The notes beneath the pieces are model-generated. The model saw nothing but the letters and a program-made list of their open reading frames with translations, was not told where the DNA came from and did no database searches. The position numbers and the translations under genes are program-made. Shown here one piece after another: positions 47,701-59,501 of a stretch of DNA of 64,000 bases; the stretch's first letter is position 1; the number at the start of each line of letters is the position of its first letter. Source of the stretch: Lojkania enalia (Eukaryota; Ascomycota; Dothideomycetes; Pleosporales); assembly GCA_010094045.1 (NCBI GenBank), contig ML986603.1:328559-392558 (forward strand), given 5' to 3'.

Positions 47701-50335
47701 AAAAATAGTAAACTAAAGTTATATGTAGATTATAGACAGTTAAATAATATAACTAAGAAAAATAGATACCTATTACCTAGGATAATAAAACTTATAAGTT
47801 AGTTATAAGGAGTTAAATAGTTTATAAAGTTTAATATAAAAGAAGGATACTACTAAATTTAGATAAAGGAGGGCTATAAATAGAAAATAGTATTTAAAAT
47901 AAGAGAAGGTCTTTTTAAATACTTAGTAATACTATTTAGACTTATAAATATACTAGTAACCTTCTAAATAGTTATAAATAATATATTAAAGAAATACTTA
48001 GATATATTTATAACAGTATATTTAGACGATATTCTAGTCTATATAAATAAATTACTAAGAGAATATAAAGAATATATTAGAAAAGTACTAGAGAAACTAT
48101 AGAAGTATAAATTACTTATAACTCTAGAGAAATATAAGTTTTATAAAATAGGAATAAGGTTTCTAGAGTTCTAGATATCTAGAAACGGTATTAAAATAGA
48201 ATAAGAAAAGGTTAAAGTAATATTAGAATAGCTAGTATCTATCTTAGTTAAATAAGTCTAATCTTTTCTAAACTTCGCGAATTTCTACAGGAAATTTATA
48301 AGTAGGTATTCTAGAATAGTAGCACCCTTAATAGAGGTTACTAAAAAAGAAAAAAGGTTCGAGTAGTAAAAAGCGTAGTAAAAAGCCTTTAAAGAACTAA
48401 AAACTTACTTTACTTTAGCATTAATATTAAGGATACTAGACTTAGAAAAGTAATTCCGAGTAGAAACTAATACTTTAGATAAAGTAATAAGCGTTTACTT
48501 AAACTAGTAAGATAAAGATAGGAAGTAGAGGCTATAAACCTACTTTTTAAGAAAAATAAAGCTAGAAGAACTCAACTACAATATACACAATAAAGAATTA
48601 TTAGTAATAGTTAAAGTATTAAGAGAATAGTAAGTATATCTAGTAGGAACTAAATACCTATTTAAAGTCTAGATAGATTATAAGAACCTTATATACTTTA
48701 TAATAATAAAAGAGCTTATAGGAAGATAAATATAATAGGTAGAATAGTTAGCAGACTATAACTTTAGAATAATATACTAGAAAGGGTTAGAAAATATAGT
48801 AGTAGACGTACTAAGTTGTAGAGCTAACTATATAACTAAAGAAAAATATAAAAGAGACGCGATCCTAAAATAAAAATTAGATAGATCTCTTATATATAAC
48901 TATCTATAAGTTGCCTAAATTATAAAACTAACTATACTAGAGTAAAACTAGTAATAGAAGCTAAGAAATATATAGATAGTAGAGTGATATCTAATAAATA
49001 GTAGTAAAGTAAAAGTAGTTAAAAATACAACTTAGAAGCAACTATATATATACCTATACGTATAAAAATAGATAATAAAAGAATTATATAAATTACTAGA
49101 ATAGAAGTATTTAGAAGTAGTAGAAATAAAGCGAAGGCTAAAAAAGAACTTTACCTTTACTAATATAAGGAAGGAAGTATAAAATATACTAAATAAGTAT
49201 TTAGAATGCGGAAAGAATAAGGCTATAAGGTATAAGCCTTATAGATTCTTACAACTATTAGAAGTACCTAAAGAACTATAAGAATAGATTATAATTAACT
49301 TCGTAACTAAATTACTAAAGTTAATAAAACTAGAATTAGAAAGAAAATATAATATAATTATAAATATAGTAGATTAGTTAATAAAATATATATACTTTAG
49401 ACTAGTATTAGAAATTATAATAGTATTTAAACTAGCGTATAAGTTATTATATATAATATTTATAGAGTATAGAATCCTAAAGTATATTACCTTAGATAGA
49501 GATAAGTTGTTTACATTTAAGTACTAGTAAAGATAGATAGAAAAGATAGAAATCTAATAATAGATATTAACTAGCTTCTACCTATAGATAGATAGTTAGA
49601 TAGAATAAGTTAATTAGAGCTTAAAAACGTACTTAAAGATATATATTAATAAATAATAAGATAATTAGATTGAATTATTACCTACAGTATAGATAGCCTA
49701 TAATAGAACAACTTAAAGTATAATAAGGATTATACCCTTTAAAGCTAACTATAAACAAAAAGCTATTATATATTAGAAATAGAATAAAAAAGAGTTTCTA
49801 GTTCTACTAGTAGACTAGAAAGCTAGAGAAATAAAAGAAATCTATAATTAGCTTAGGGAAAAGATTTAGTTAAGAAACCTTAAAATAGTAGAATAAGCTA
49901 ATAAGCTAAGAGTTAAAGAACTAACCTTTAAAGAGGGGGGTAAAGTTTTCCTGTTAACAAAAAACTTAAAGACTAAGAGGCCTATAAAAAAGCTAGATTA
50001 TAAGAGAATAGGACTATTTCTAATTAAAGAATAGGTTAGACCTATAAATTTTAAATTAAAGCTACTAGAAAATATAAAGATATACCCAGTATTTTATAAA
50101 TTAAAACTAGAACTAGTACTAGATAATATACTACTATAAGAAACTATTAATATAGAATTAGAATAGAAATATAAAGTAGAATATATACTAGCTAAAAAAC
50201 AGTTCGGACGTTAGTAGAAATATCTAGTAAAGTAGAAAAGATACCTATAAGAGAAAAGTTTATAGGAACTAGTATAGAATCTAACTAACTATACTATAAA
50301 GCTAAAGGAGTTTTATTAGAAGGCTAAAATAATAG
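44792..50335 (+). mobile_element. Chromovirus (Ty3/gypsy with chromodomain) relic, gag-pol
   Basis: All domains appear in order on plus, broken by stops. Gag capsid: LRKFNSKKEYINFF, IELYFKFN, FYKGLKDKVKDNLAREE (44.98-45.5 kb). Zinc knuckle (45.67 kb): cysteine and histidine positions now read Tyr. Protease (46.95 kb): LFNSRALDTFIS for LIDSGAxxxFIS. Reverse transcriptase with KLYVDYRQLN and an intact YLDDILVY (48.02 kb). RNase H: YNIHNKELLVIV (48.57 kb). Integrase (49.1-49.9 kb). C-terminal chromodomain pattern YKVEYILAKKQFG...KYLVK (50.17-50.24 kb). Nearly all stops are TAG or TAA at expected Gln or Trp sites. Its own LTRs could not be identified, so the given ends are those of the coding part. 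Confidence 0.85.
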
Positions 50336-50961
50336 GTTATTAAGTAGAGTCTAGTTAGGAAGTAATAGTAGTAGTAATATAAAAGAAGCCTCTTATATAG
50401 AACTTAGAATAATAGTAGAGAACGCTTTAGATACGGCGGACCTCCTCTCCTCTTCCTCCAACTTCTCTTACTCTTCTATTAACTTTACCTCTTATTTACT
50501 AAAATTAAAACTATATTCCTCTAAAGAATAAATACGCTTCTTAGTATATTTTAGGTAAAAAAGAGCTGTCTAATAGTAATACGCGGATTCCTCTAAATAA
50601 TAAATCCCCTCTTCCTTAATAGCTATAAAATCTTAATAAGTAGAGATAGACTTTTTATAGGCCTTTAATATATTTGCTAGAAAACGGCGAAAAATACCTT
50701 TAGTTAGAGAAAGATTGCAGGATAAACTCTAAGAAAAATACTCTCTATATATAGAAGAAAGGGTAGTATTATTATAGTAGTTATAGTTTATAGACTAATA
50801 GTTTAAATAATAGTAAAGCGGATCTATTATAACACCTAGTAAAAGAATTAAAAAACTAGTATAATAATTATAGGTAGAGGTATTCTCGTGTTAAACCTTT
50901 AGTATAGTAGAAAGGGAAAAAGAAGAAGAATAGGGTTATACTCGCGAGTTAAGTAGGACTT

Positions 50962-51240
50962 TATAATAGCGTAGGTAAGATAATAGGTCTAAATACGGTA
51001 CGAATCTACTTAGAGATATATAAGAGTATATAGGGGATTAGAGACCTAGGAATTCTATTAACACCTATAAGCCTTATACAAAAGGATATAGAAGAACTAT
51101 TAAGCTACTTATAAGGGAGTATACAACTATATATAGAAGGGAAAAGGGGTAGAACTAGGGGTAGAATAAGATAAGTAAAAAGCTTTAGGATAAGATTATA
51201 TATAAAGCTTTTCGTAGAACGATTTCTTTATATTATTATA
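50962..51240 (-). repeat. LTR-like repeat, copy B
   Basis: Same ~280-bp sequence as copies A and C, in the orientation of C and opposite to A. It shares the blocks GTAGGTAAGATAATAGGTC, AAGGATATAGAAGAACTA and GTAGAACGATTTCTTTATA. With C it would form the left (3') LTR of a minus-strand element. Confidence 0.8.
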
Positions 51241-52457
51241 CTACCCCCCTTCTTATAGGCTAATAGTCCCTATCTACACTAGTTTAGGAGGGAATTAGGA
51301 CTATTATAGATAGGTTCTAGTATAAAGAAATTTCTTCGAAAAGGTATTTACTAGTAAAGGCTAATACGCGCGGTTACCTATAAAGATATATTTATTAATA
51401 TAATATTAAGTAAAGTTTTCGTAGTAAGTATAATTAACCTATATATTAGTTAGTAACTACTATTATAATAGTTTATTAATATTACAATTTCGTCGCGTAT
51501 AGTAATAAGTATTTACTAGCTTTAGTATATTACTAGGTTGCTGTTAACTAAGCTTCTTTAACTAAATAATAACTTCTACTCTATACGTATTATTACGCGT
51601 CTTTAGAACTATTAATTATTAAAGTATTACTAACGCCTTATAGAAAAATTAATTAATATACTACTCCACCTACCTCTTAAAGCCTCTTTAGAAGCCTTCT
51701 AGGTTATCTACTTTTAGGCTATATATATACTCGCTTATAGGCGGTATATAATATTTTCCTTTCGGTCTCTAAGATTAAAAAAATACGAGTATTATATCTT
51801 ATAAAATAAAAAGTACAACCCTATATAAATCGTATTTAATACTAGTAGAATATTTACTACTAACGCACTTATAAATCCCCTTTTATTATAAGGAGGAGTT
51901 TCTAGTCCTCCGGGACTATCTTAAACTATAGATAGTAGCCTGATACGTAAGAGATAAGAAGAATAAAAAGATAGCCTTTAAGGTTATTTTAGAATCTACT
52001 TACAGTCTAACGCTTATAGCTTAGGTTGTAAAGAGTTAGGAAGATAGCCTTTCTATAGCTAGTATCTAGGTAGCTTTATTCTACTAGGGTACTAAGTTAC
52101 TCTATCAGGTTTCAGCTTTAGAAGCTTTAGTATCTAGCCTTTAAGCTAATATCGCGGCGCTCTCGGGCGGCTAAAAATAAGATAGAAGAGGTTTAGGGGG
52201 AGTTTAGAAGGAAAGAAAGAGAAGGAGAGTAGAAGAGGAGAGGACTAGAAAGGTATCTAACAGCCTACTATCAGACCCTCTAGATTCTATAGAGGAGTAA
52301 TTTCGGGCCTATACTTTAGTTTTTAAATCTACTACTTAACTCTTATATATTATTATCTACTAGATAATCTATATTCTCTATACTATTCTTATATACCTTA
52401 ATCTATTTAGTTAGAGCTTTTAAGGGTCTTAGCTAATTTAGATACTTATTATAAAAA
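51241..52457. other. AT-rich nest interior left of the gap, not assigned
   Basis: No recognisable domain. A less degraded patch at 52150-52320 is GA-rich on plus and could be a disordered coding remnant. By position it should be the 3' part of the minus-strand element. Confidence 0.4.
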
Positions 52458-53002
52458 NNNNNNNNNNNNNNNNNNNNNNNNNNNNNNNNNNNNNNNNNNN
52501 NNNNNNNNNNNNNNNNNNNNNNNNNNNNNNNNNNNNNNNNNNNNNNNNNNNNNNNNNNNNNNNNNNNNNNNNNNNNNNNNNNNNNNNNNNNNNNNNNNNN
52601 NNNNNNNNNNNNNNNNNNNNNNNNNNNNNNNNNNNNNNNNNNNNNNNNNNNNNNNNNNNNNNNNNNNNNNNNNNNNNNNNNNNNNNNNNNNNNNNNNNNN
52701 NNNNNNNNNNNNNNNNNNNNNNNNNNNNNNNNNNNNNNNNNNNNNNNNNNNNNNNNNNNNNNNNNNNNNNNNNNNNNNNNNNNNNNNNNNNNNNNNNNNN
52801 NNNNNNNNNNNNNNNNNNNNNNNNNNNNNNNNNNNNNNNNNNNNNNNNNNNNNNNNNNNNNNNNNNNNNNNNNNNNNNNNNNNNNNNNNNNNNNNNNNNN
52901 NNNNNNNNNNNNNNNNNNNNNNNNNNNNNNNNNNNNNNNNNNNNNNNNNNNNNNNNNNNNNNNNNNNNNNNNNNNNNNNNNNNNNNNNNNNNNNNNNNNN
53001 NN
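52458..53002. other. Assembly gap (545 N)
   Basis: A run of 545 unknown bases interrupts the minus-strand element just after its integrase region. Its true length is unknown, so distances across it are approximate. Confidence 0.99.
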
Positions 53003-55450
53003 TAATAGAATTAATAGAATATTTCTAATCCTAACTCTAATAGGGCTTAAATTTATATAGGATCTAATACGGGGATATTCTAATAGTTATATAAGATAGA
53101 GTTGTTTATACTCAGTTAATTATAGATAATAGAAAACTCTAGTTATTCTAGTAGAAGGATACGAAAGAGCGCAGTCTCTAATTAATATACTTATTTATAA
53201 TCTCTATCTATCCGTTAGTTTCTTTATAATAAGTAGTAGATAGTTTAATCTTTATACCTAAGATATAGTAGAATTTAGACTAGAAACTAGATATAAACTA
53301 AGATTTTTAGTCTAAAATAATAGTTTCGGGCGTATAGCTAAAGCGGTATACCTATTAAATAAATAATTCGGCTATTCCCCTTACATTAATTATATAATAG
53401 TAGGGGATAGATACTACTTATTTAGACAGGTAATTAATTACTACTATAATCTAATTATATCTAGACTTATCTATAGAGAAATCCTTAAAGTTAATATATA
53501 GGTACTATATTAGTTAATTTAGTATAGGAAGTAGGTAGATAAAACCTAGGGTTCGGGTTTATATTAGATAAACTTTATAGTATAGGATATAATTCTATAT
53601 ATATCGTTTATAAGTAGCCTCTATACCCTTCTAGTAGTATTTCTAGGATAGTAACTAATAGGTTTTAGTAGCACTTAAGTATACGGAGGATACTTAGTTA
53701 TAAGCCTCTTATATAAGTTACGTATAAAGGCCTAAATCTAATAGAATATATAAGCGATTATTGTAGAGGAGTAGTCTATTCTCTATCTAATACTTATAGA
53801 GTAGAAGTATATATTTCTATATAAAGGAAGCTTAATTTTCTTATAGTAATATATTAATTAACTCTAGAGAGTTTAGTAATATAACTTACTCCTAGCCTTT
53901 AATAACATTTAGTATAGCCGCTTAAATTATTATTTAAGTAATATAGAACTAGGTTAATTTAGTATTAATTTAGGGGTAAAGTTAATACAGTCCGAGTAGG
54001 ACTCTTAACCAGTTATTAGTTTAAGCTACTTTTAAGTTTTCTATATCTTATTTATAATAACTAAAAATATCTACTCTAGTATTATTCTTATCTAGAGTAT
54101 ACTTAATTCAGAACTAATACTAAGCTAATTCCTCGGTCTAATAAACTTAACAAGTATTAAGTACCTTTATAGTTATAAAATATTCGAGTAAGCAATAATT
54201 AGTATATACTAGAGTTCTAGTAGCTACTAAAATAAGTTCTACCCTCTATTATTTAAACATAGTGATAATTGTAAATAGTTTCTTATTATAGATCTTTTAG
54301 TTCAGTTCTAAACCGGATAGAACCTTACTATAGAATACTATAGAATACTATTTTCTATTAGAATATTTCTATAATAGTACTTTTATAACTACTCTATTAG
54401 AGGTATTAGTTTCTATTTTTATTTCTAATGTAGGGTTAAAGTAGTAGAGAGTAGGTATATTTAACAGGGCTGACTTCAATTTTTTAAAGGTAATATTACA
54501 TTTTAAAGTTTATATAAAAGAGGTTATAGGGCTCTATAGTATAATAATTAGCTTTATAACACGCGAGAATTCCGGTATAAACTATTAGTAGAATCTAGTA
54601 AAACCTAAGAAGGATTTTACACCTATTATAGTAGTAGATAGCTGCTAGTTATATAGTACTTCTACCTTCTCTAGATTAATCTTAAGACCTTTATTTAAGA
54701 GGATATAGCTAAAGTATTTAGTTTAGGTAATATAGAATTCGCTCTTCTTAATATTAACTTATAACTCTACTTAATATAATCTCTCAAGAACTTTCTTAAC
54801 GTAGATAGCATGTGTTACCTCGTCTTTAGAGTAGATAAGAATATTATCTAGGTAAACAATATAGAAGTTATTTAGGTAGTTAATTAGTACATCGTTTATA
54901 TAGTACTAGTAAGTTACTAGGCTATTATATAATCTAAAAGGTAGAACTTTATACTTATAAGTTCTATATCGAATCTAAAAGGTAGTATATTCTTTAAAAC
55001 TAGGGTCTATTTTAATCTTATTAAAGGCCGCGCAAATATTAAATTTAGTAAAGATTACTACTTTAGTAGGCCTAAATAAGAGTTTATCTATATATAGTAT
55101 CAGATATATATCTTTATAGGTAAGAGTATTAAGTTTATAATAATCTATATAAATATATAGATTGCTATTAAGTTTACAGATATAAAGGATTAGAAATATA
55201 AAGAGGCTCCGACTCTACTTAATATACTTATACTATAGATTATCTATAATATACTTTTTAGTTACCTCCAGCTTCTTAATATTCTACTTATATAACAGGC
55301 TATAACTATTAGAGAGGGGTTCCGTAAAGATAATTTTATAATTATAAGAGCGGTATTCTAGTAATTAATAAGCTGTAGTTTTACTAAATATATCCTAATA
55401 CCTATAGTATTTAGATAGTAATCGGAGATTTACTAGTACTTTATTTTCAG
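53003..55450 (-). mobile_element. Ty3/gypsy pol relic (RT, RNase H, integrase)
   Basis: On minus, the reverse transcriptase reads KVVIFTKFNICAAFNKI then VYLDNILIYSKDEVTHAIYV (54.86-54.79 kb); the catalytic DD is now DN, a G-to-A change. KINLEKVEVLYN follows. RNase H-like sequence lies near 54.5-54.2 kb. The integrase core reads VINYLSK, DQKSQFISSF (with TAG at Q), LGIKIKLSTTYYKETNGQIE and RISPYQILYKF (53.4-53.05 kb), running to the N gap. It differs from the chromovirus at 44.8-50.3 kb and is on the opposite strand. Confidence 0.82.
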
Positions 55451-57880
55451 CCTTATCTTCTAGCTCTAGGGCTTACTTATCTTTAATTAGCTATTTAATT
55501 TTGTATAGAGATGTAGAGAAAAACTTATTCTCTTTCCTCTTTATATTAAAGTAGAAAGTATTAGCTAAAATAAGAGTAATAATAGAAGAATAGACTTTCT
55601 TTAGATTAGATTTAGACTTTATTTTATACGGGCGTATAAGAGCTCTAAGCTTATTTAGACTATAAGCTATAAGAGACTAATATAATTTTAGTAGTCTTAG
55701 TAGACCTTTAATATAATAGATAGTTAAACTCTAAGACTACTAATACTAGTTCTTTTCCTATAGAGCGTCGCGTTACTAGATATCTAGCTTTACTTTCTTA
55801 TTACGTGCTAGCTAAGTTAATTATATAAGAAGAGGAGGTGAAGGATTATAAGTAGTAGGATACTTAGAGAGTTATATAATCCGATTTTTATCCGTATCTA
55901 GTAGGAGTTGAAAATAATATAACTATTTAATACTAATAATATAATCCTAAATACCTAGATCTATAATAATAAATAGGTAGTTTTAGATAGTTCTCCTATT
56001 AATTCGTAGGTATAAGTAGATATACTAATTAACTAGGGTTTAGATTCGGTTCTAAAAACCTTTAATAGTAATTTTAAAGGGTAAATACTATATTAATATA
56101 TATAGAGTTTAAGAGAATAATTTAACTACTATAAAATTAAGGAATAGAAAGCCTTAGGTGCTAGTATTAATAAAGGTGTTTAGTTGTATACTAACACCTT
56201 TTAAATATAGAATAGTAGGGATTTAGAAATACTTTTCTCCAAATAAATATAACAAATCAATATTTAATAAGTTATACTTACTTAAGTCTAGAACGGAGAA
56301 TTTTCCCAGGCGTCTCTATTTCCCACCTAAGAACTATCTAGGTAGTACTTATTTACGTCTAAAAACTCTTCTTTTTTAATCTTCTTTTATTTAACTTCTA
56401 TCTCTTATATTTTAAAAACTGTATATTTATTTATAAAGTATTCTAATTTACTATAATTATAGTAATTACTTAAAATTGTATACCTTTCAGGTATAGAAGT
56501 CTTATTAGGTTATTAGAGAGCGATTATAATAGAACGAGGTATTAATACTAGGGTAGATTAGGGTAGTATTAGATTGTAGGTTACTTTAGATAAACTCTTA
56601 GAAACCTTCTAGTACTAATTTAAATTTATTTTAGCTATAACTTATAAGCTAGTAGTTTATTCTAGAAGGTTAAAAATACTCCTCTTTTTTATATCGTAGG
56701 CTGTTAAATAGGCGACTATAGCGTTAAAAGAGCCTTTTTATATAAGCTTAAAGCTAAGGTTTAATATCTTTAAACTGGGGAGAATCTTATTCTATAGGTA
56801 GAAGAACTACTTAGATTAGGGTACGGATCCTCTAATAGTTATACTAATAAAGCGAGCTTTAAAAGTTGGGAATACTTCTCCCTTATTTATCTTTAAGATC
56901 TAAAACGCCTATTACGTCTTTATCTCTTTATTATCTATAATAAAATACGATTATAAAAGTAAAATTATTTCTTTAGTATTCTTAAACTAATACTAGTCTA
57001 ATTTAGCTAGGTATTTTAACTCTAGATACCCTTTCGCAGTACTAGAGGTATATTTCTATACTAATACTATACGTATATACTCTATCTAATAGTAATTTAT
57101 ATTAATCTTAAGTTAGTCTAGAATTAAGACTTACTATTATTTAAATATAAGTTTATTACTATCTATAAGATTTTTAATCTTAGGCGTATATTTAGTAAGG
57201 TAGACTTAAGGGGGTTTAGGGGTAGCTAAGAAGTTTCTTACTAGGGGAGTTATAAAAGTTTTTTAGTATATTATTAGTTCTAATTTAGTAGTTTATAGAG
57301 GTTAATTAAAACTAATAGTTCTCTATTATATTAAGCATACAATCTCCTCCTATAAAATTGTAATTTATTCCTTAAGGGTTAGTTTACTCTAATTTCCCTC
57401 TAAATTAGATAGATTCTTTATTATAGGCCTTATAGAGAGGGGTCCGCCTATTACAGGGCCCCCTATAAGAGGTAACAGTTGTTCTATACATATAGATAGA
57501 AGTTTACTCTTACTATAACTTATATATATATTAGTTCTAGTATAGAAATTAGAAGGTAAATTATAGTTAGATATTAGCGGTTATCTCTAATTCTGATAGA
57601 TTATTAGTAGTCTCTAAGTTTCTACCTAGGTATACTCTATATAGCTTTTCTAAAGGCAATCCTAATTATAGGGGATAGGAAGTTCTAAACTTAAAGGCTT
57701 TAGTTAATAGAAGATCTCTAAAATCCTATCTAGGTAACTAAATAATTTAATATAATAGTATATAAGTATTATAACCTAAACTAAATTAGGCGTATTTTAA
57801 ACTTAGATATATTTAAATAAACAATCAATACGATATTATTAAAGAGGCTATTACTAGTAGTATTAAGTTCTTCTATATAA
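55451..57880. other. AT-rich part of the minus-strand element (gag side), not assigned
   Basis: By position between the RT and LTR copy C, this should carry gag and protease on minus. Stops in all frames and heavy AT bias prevented a confident domain call. A GC-rich patch (GGTCCGCCTATTACAGGGCC) lies near 57.44 kb. Confidence 0.4.
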
Positions 57881-58159
57881 TATAATAGTATAGGTAAGAT
57901 AATAGGTCCGAATATAGTACGAATCTACTTAGAAGTATATAGAAGTATATAGGGGATTAGGAACCTAAGAATTCTATTAATACCTATAGGCCTTATATAA
58001 AAGGATATAGAAGAACTACTAAGCTACTTATAAGGGAGTATACAACTATATATAGAAGGGAAAAGGGGTAGAACTAGGGGTAGAATAAGATAAACGAAAA
58101 GCTTTAGGATAAGGTTGTATATAAAGCTTTTCATAGAACGATTTCTTTATATTATTACA
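57881..58159 (-). repeat. LTR-like repeat, copy C
   Basis: Nearly the same as copy B over its whole length and in direct orientation to it. It ends ATTATTACA, keeping the CA/TG terminus lost in A and B. It abuts, head to head, a 35-bp end fragment of the same repeat in opposite orientation. Confidence 0.8.
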
Positions 58160-58194
58160 ATATTTAGACCTATTATCTTACCTACACCGTTATA
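58160..58194 (+). repeat. LTR end fragment D
   Basis: ATATTTAGACCTATTATC and the following CTTACCTACACCGTTATA match the last 35 bp of copy A in the same orientation. Copy C appears to have landed inside this LTR, leaving only its end. The ATTAGC that follows matches the hexamer left of copy A. Confidence 0.7.
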
Positions 58195-58746
58195 ATTAGC
58201 TTATAAGGTACTTATACTAGTAAAGCCTATACTAGTAAAATATTACTATTACTCTAGAAGTAAGTTATTATAGGTTTTTATTATAGTTATATATTAATAG
58301 AATATAGCTATTATATTTCGACAGATTAAATAATATTAAAAAAGTATTAAACTTCTCCTTTAAAAGCTCTCTTTTTTATAGCTAATCTATAAAATTACTA
58401 TTATAGTTTAGAAGAATACTTATAATAGTAAGATATATTAATAATAAAGTATAATTAAGGCTCTCTAAGAGTTTATTAAAGCTTTTCTTATTAGGTTCTT
58501 TAAAGGTATATTATTTTTTATATAATTTATACTATATAATACTAACTATACTAGACTATAATATAAATATAATTTATATAAAGTAGGTTACTATTTAAAA
58601 TAAGAATATATATTTAGTAAAGTAATACTATAAGAAGTTTAGTCTTCTATTAGATTAGAGTTATAATCTCTAGGTAGTCTTAGACTTAGAAAAAACTACT
58701 TTAAATAAAACTAGTTCTCTACTATAATAATTTATAGTAATAAATA

Positions 58747-58833
58747 TTTAATATATAATATATAATAAATATATAATATATAATATATAATAAATATATA
58801 ATATATAATATATAATAAATATATAATATATAA
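58747..58833. repeat. AT-only tandem repeat, 25-bp period
   Basis: TAATAAAT recurs at 58763, 58788 and 58813, with ATATAATATAT between, giving about three 25-bp units of pure A/T. It lies within the right arm of the pogo-type element. Confidence 0.85.
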
Positions 58834-58871
58834 TTATTTCCTATAATTATAGAGGAACCCTATAGGGTACC

Positions 58872-58987
58872 CCTACCTTAACCTTATACCCCAGCGCCAA
58901 GAACCCTACCCTAACCTTAACCTCAATGCTAAGAACCCCTACCTAACCTATACCCCAGCACCAAGAACCCCGAACCCAACCTCAACC
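58872..58987 (+). repeat. Telomere-like 32-bp minisatellite, right copy
   Basis: AAGAACCC recurs at 58899, 58931 and 58963 (32-bp period). Units are rich in CCCTAACC/CCTTAACC, e.g. ACCCTAACCTTAACCTCAA, close to but not exact fungal telomere CCCTAA. It is unusually GC-rich for the nest and hardly RIP-altered. An inverted, more degraded copy is at 41473-41556. Confidence 0.85.
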
Positions 58988-59501
58988 TAGGTAAGGTACT
59001 ATATATCCTATTTACCAGCCTAAACTATATATAGATAGTAACTAGGTTCTTAGATTTTACGCGCTGTAAATAGAACTTACAATTCTACTTTACCTAGAAC
59101 TCTTTCTAGTAGTTAACAAAGCGTAATACCCAGTACTAGCCTGTAAGTTTAGGAGGGGGCTACTTACTGCGAGTAGTAAAACATCTACTATTCGTCGTAC
59201 GTCGATAATCTAGAGTAGAAATCTGTGTTAGTCGAAGTCTAGGATCTATTAAATAAGGGACTGCTCTTTAGTAGGGTATAGCTTTCGGTTAACTGACGTT
59301 ATCTTGCTCTTAGGGTGGATACCTTGGAAGCGCGTCTGTAGGGTCGATCTTAGTATACTATAGGCCTTTACTAAGGCGCGGAGAGACTGACGCGTATTAG
59401 ATTAGTAAGATGCTATAGCTAGAGCTAATCGACCTTCTTTAGAAGGCAATTGGCCTTGCTGGTGTTGAGGCATAGATAATATAGTAGGCGGGATTTACGC
59501 G

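Larger units (their letters stand above)
50962..58159 (-). mobile_element. Candidate minus-strand LTR retrotransposon (LTRs B and C)
   Basis: Direct ~280-bp repeats B and C are 7.2 kb apart, outer edge to outer edge, a normal size for Ty3/gypsy. The pol sequence between them runs on minus, matching the LTR orientation (C upstream). The immediate flanks of B and C do not show an obvious matching 5-bp duplication, so mispairing of LTRs from different insertions remains possible. The gap of N lies inside. Confidence 0.55.
40933..58194 (+). mobile_element. LTR-type insertion inside the pogo transposase (3' LTR truncated)
   Basis: A ~280-bp repeat (copy A) starts at 40933 directly after ATTAGC (40927-40932). 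A 35-bp piece matching the end of the same repeat in the same orientation ends at 58194 and is followed by ATTAGC (58195-58200). Matching hexamers outside repeat ends in LTR orientation suggest one insertion with a 5-6 bp target duplication. Joining the outer sides, on minus, gives an uninterrupted frame reading KYLIS, then pogo-like residues leading to ISNNSWITN, which supports the join. The interior was later invaded, so the element's own genes are not assigned with certainty. Confidence 0.6.

Noticed and set aside
58872..58987. Possible true telomere or chromosome end
   Set aside because: Units are 32 bp, not a simple hexamer array, the block is short, and it lies within a transposon arm.
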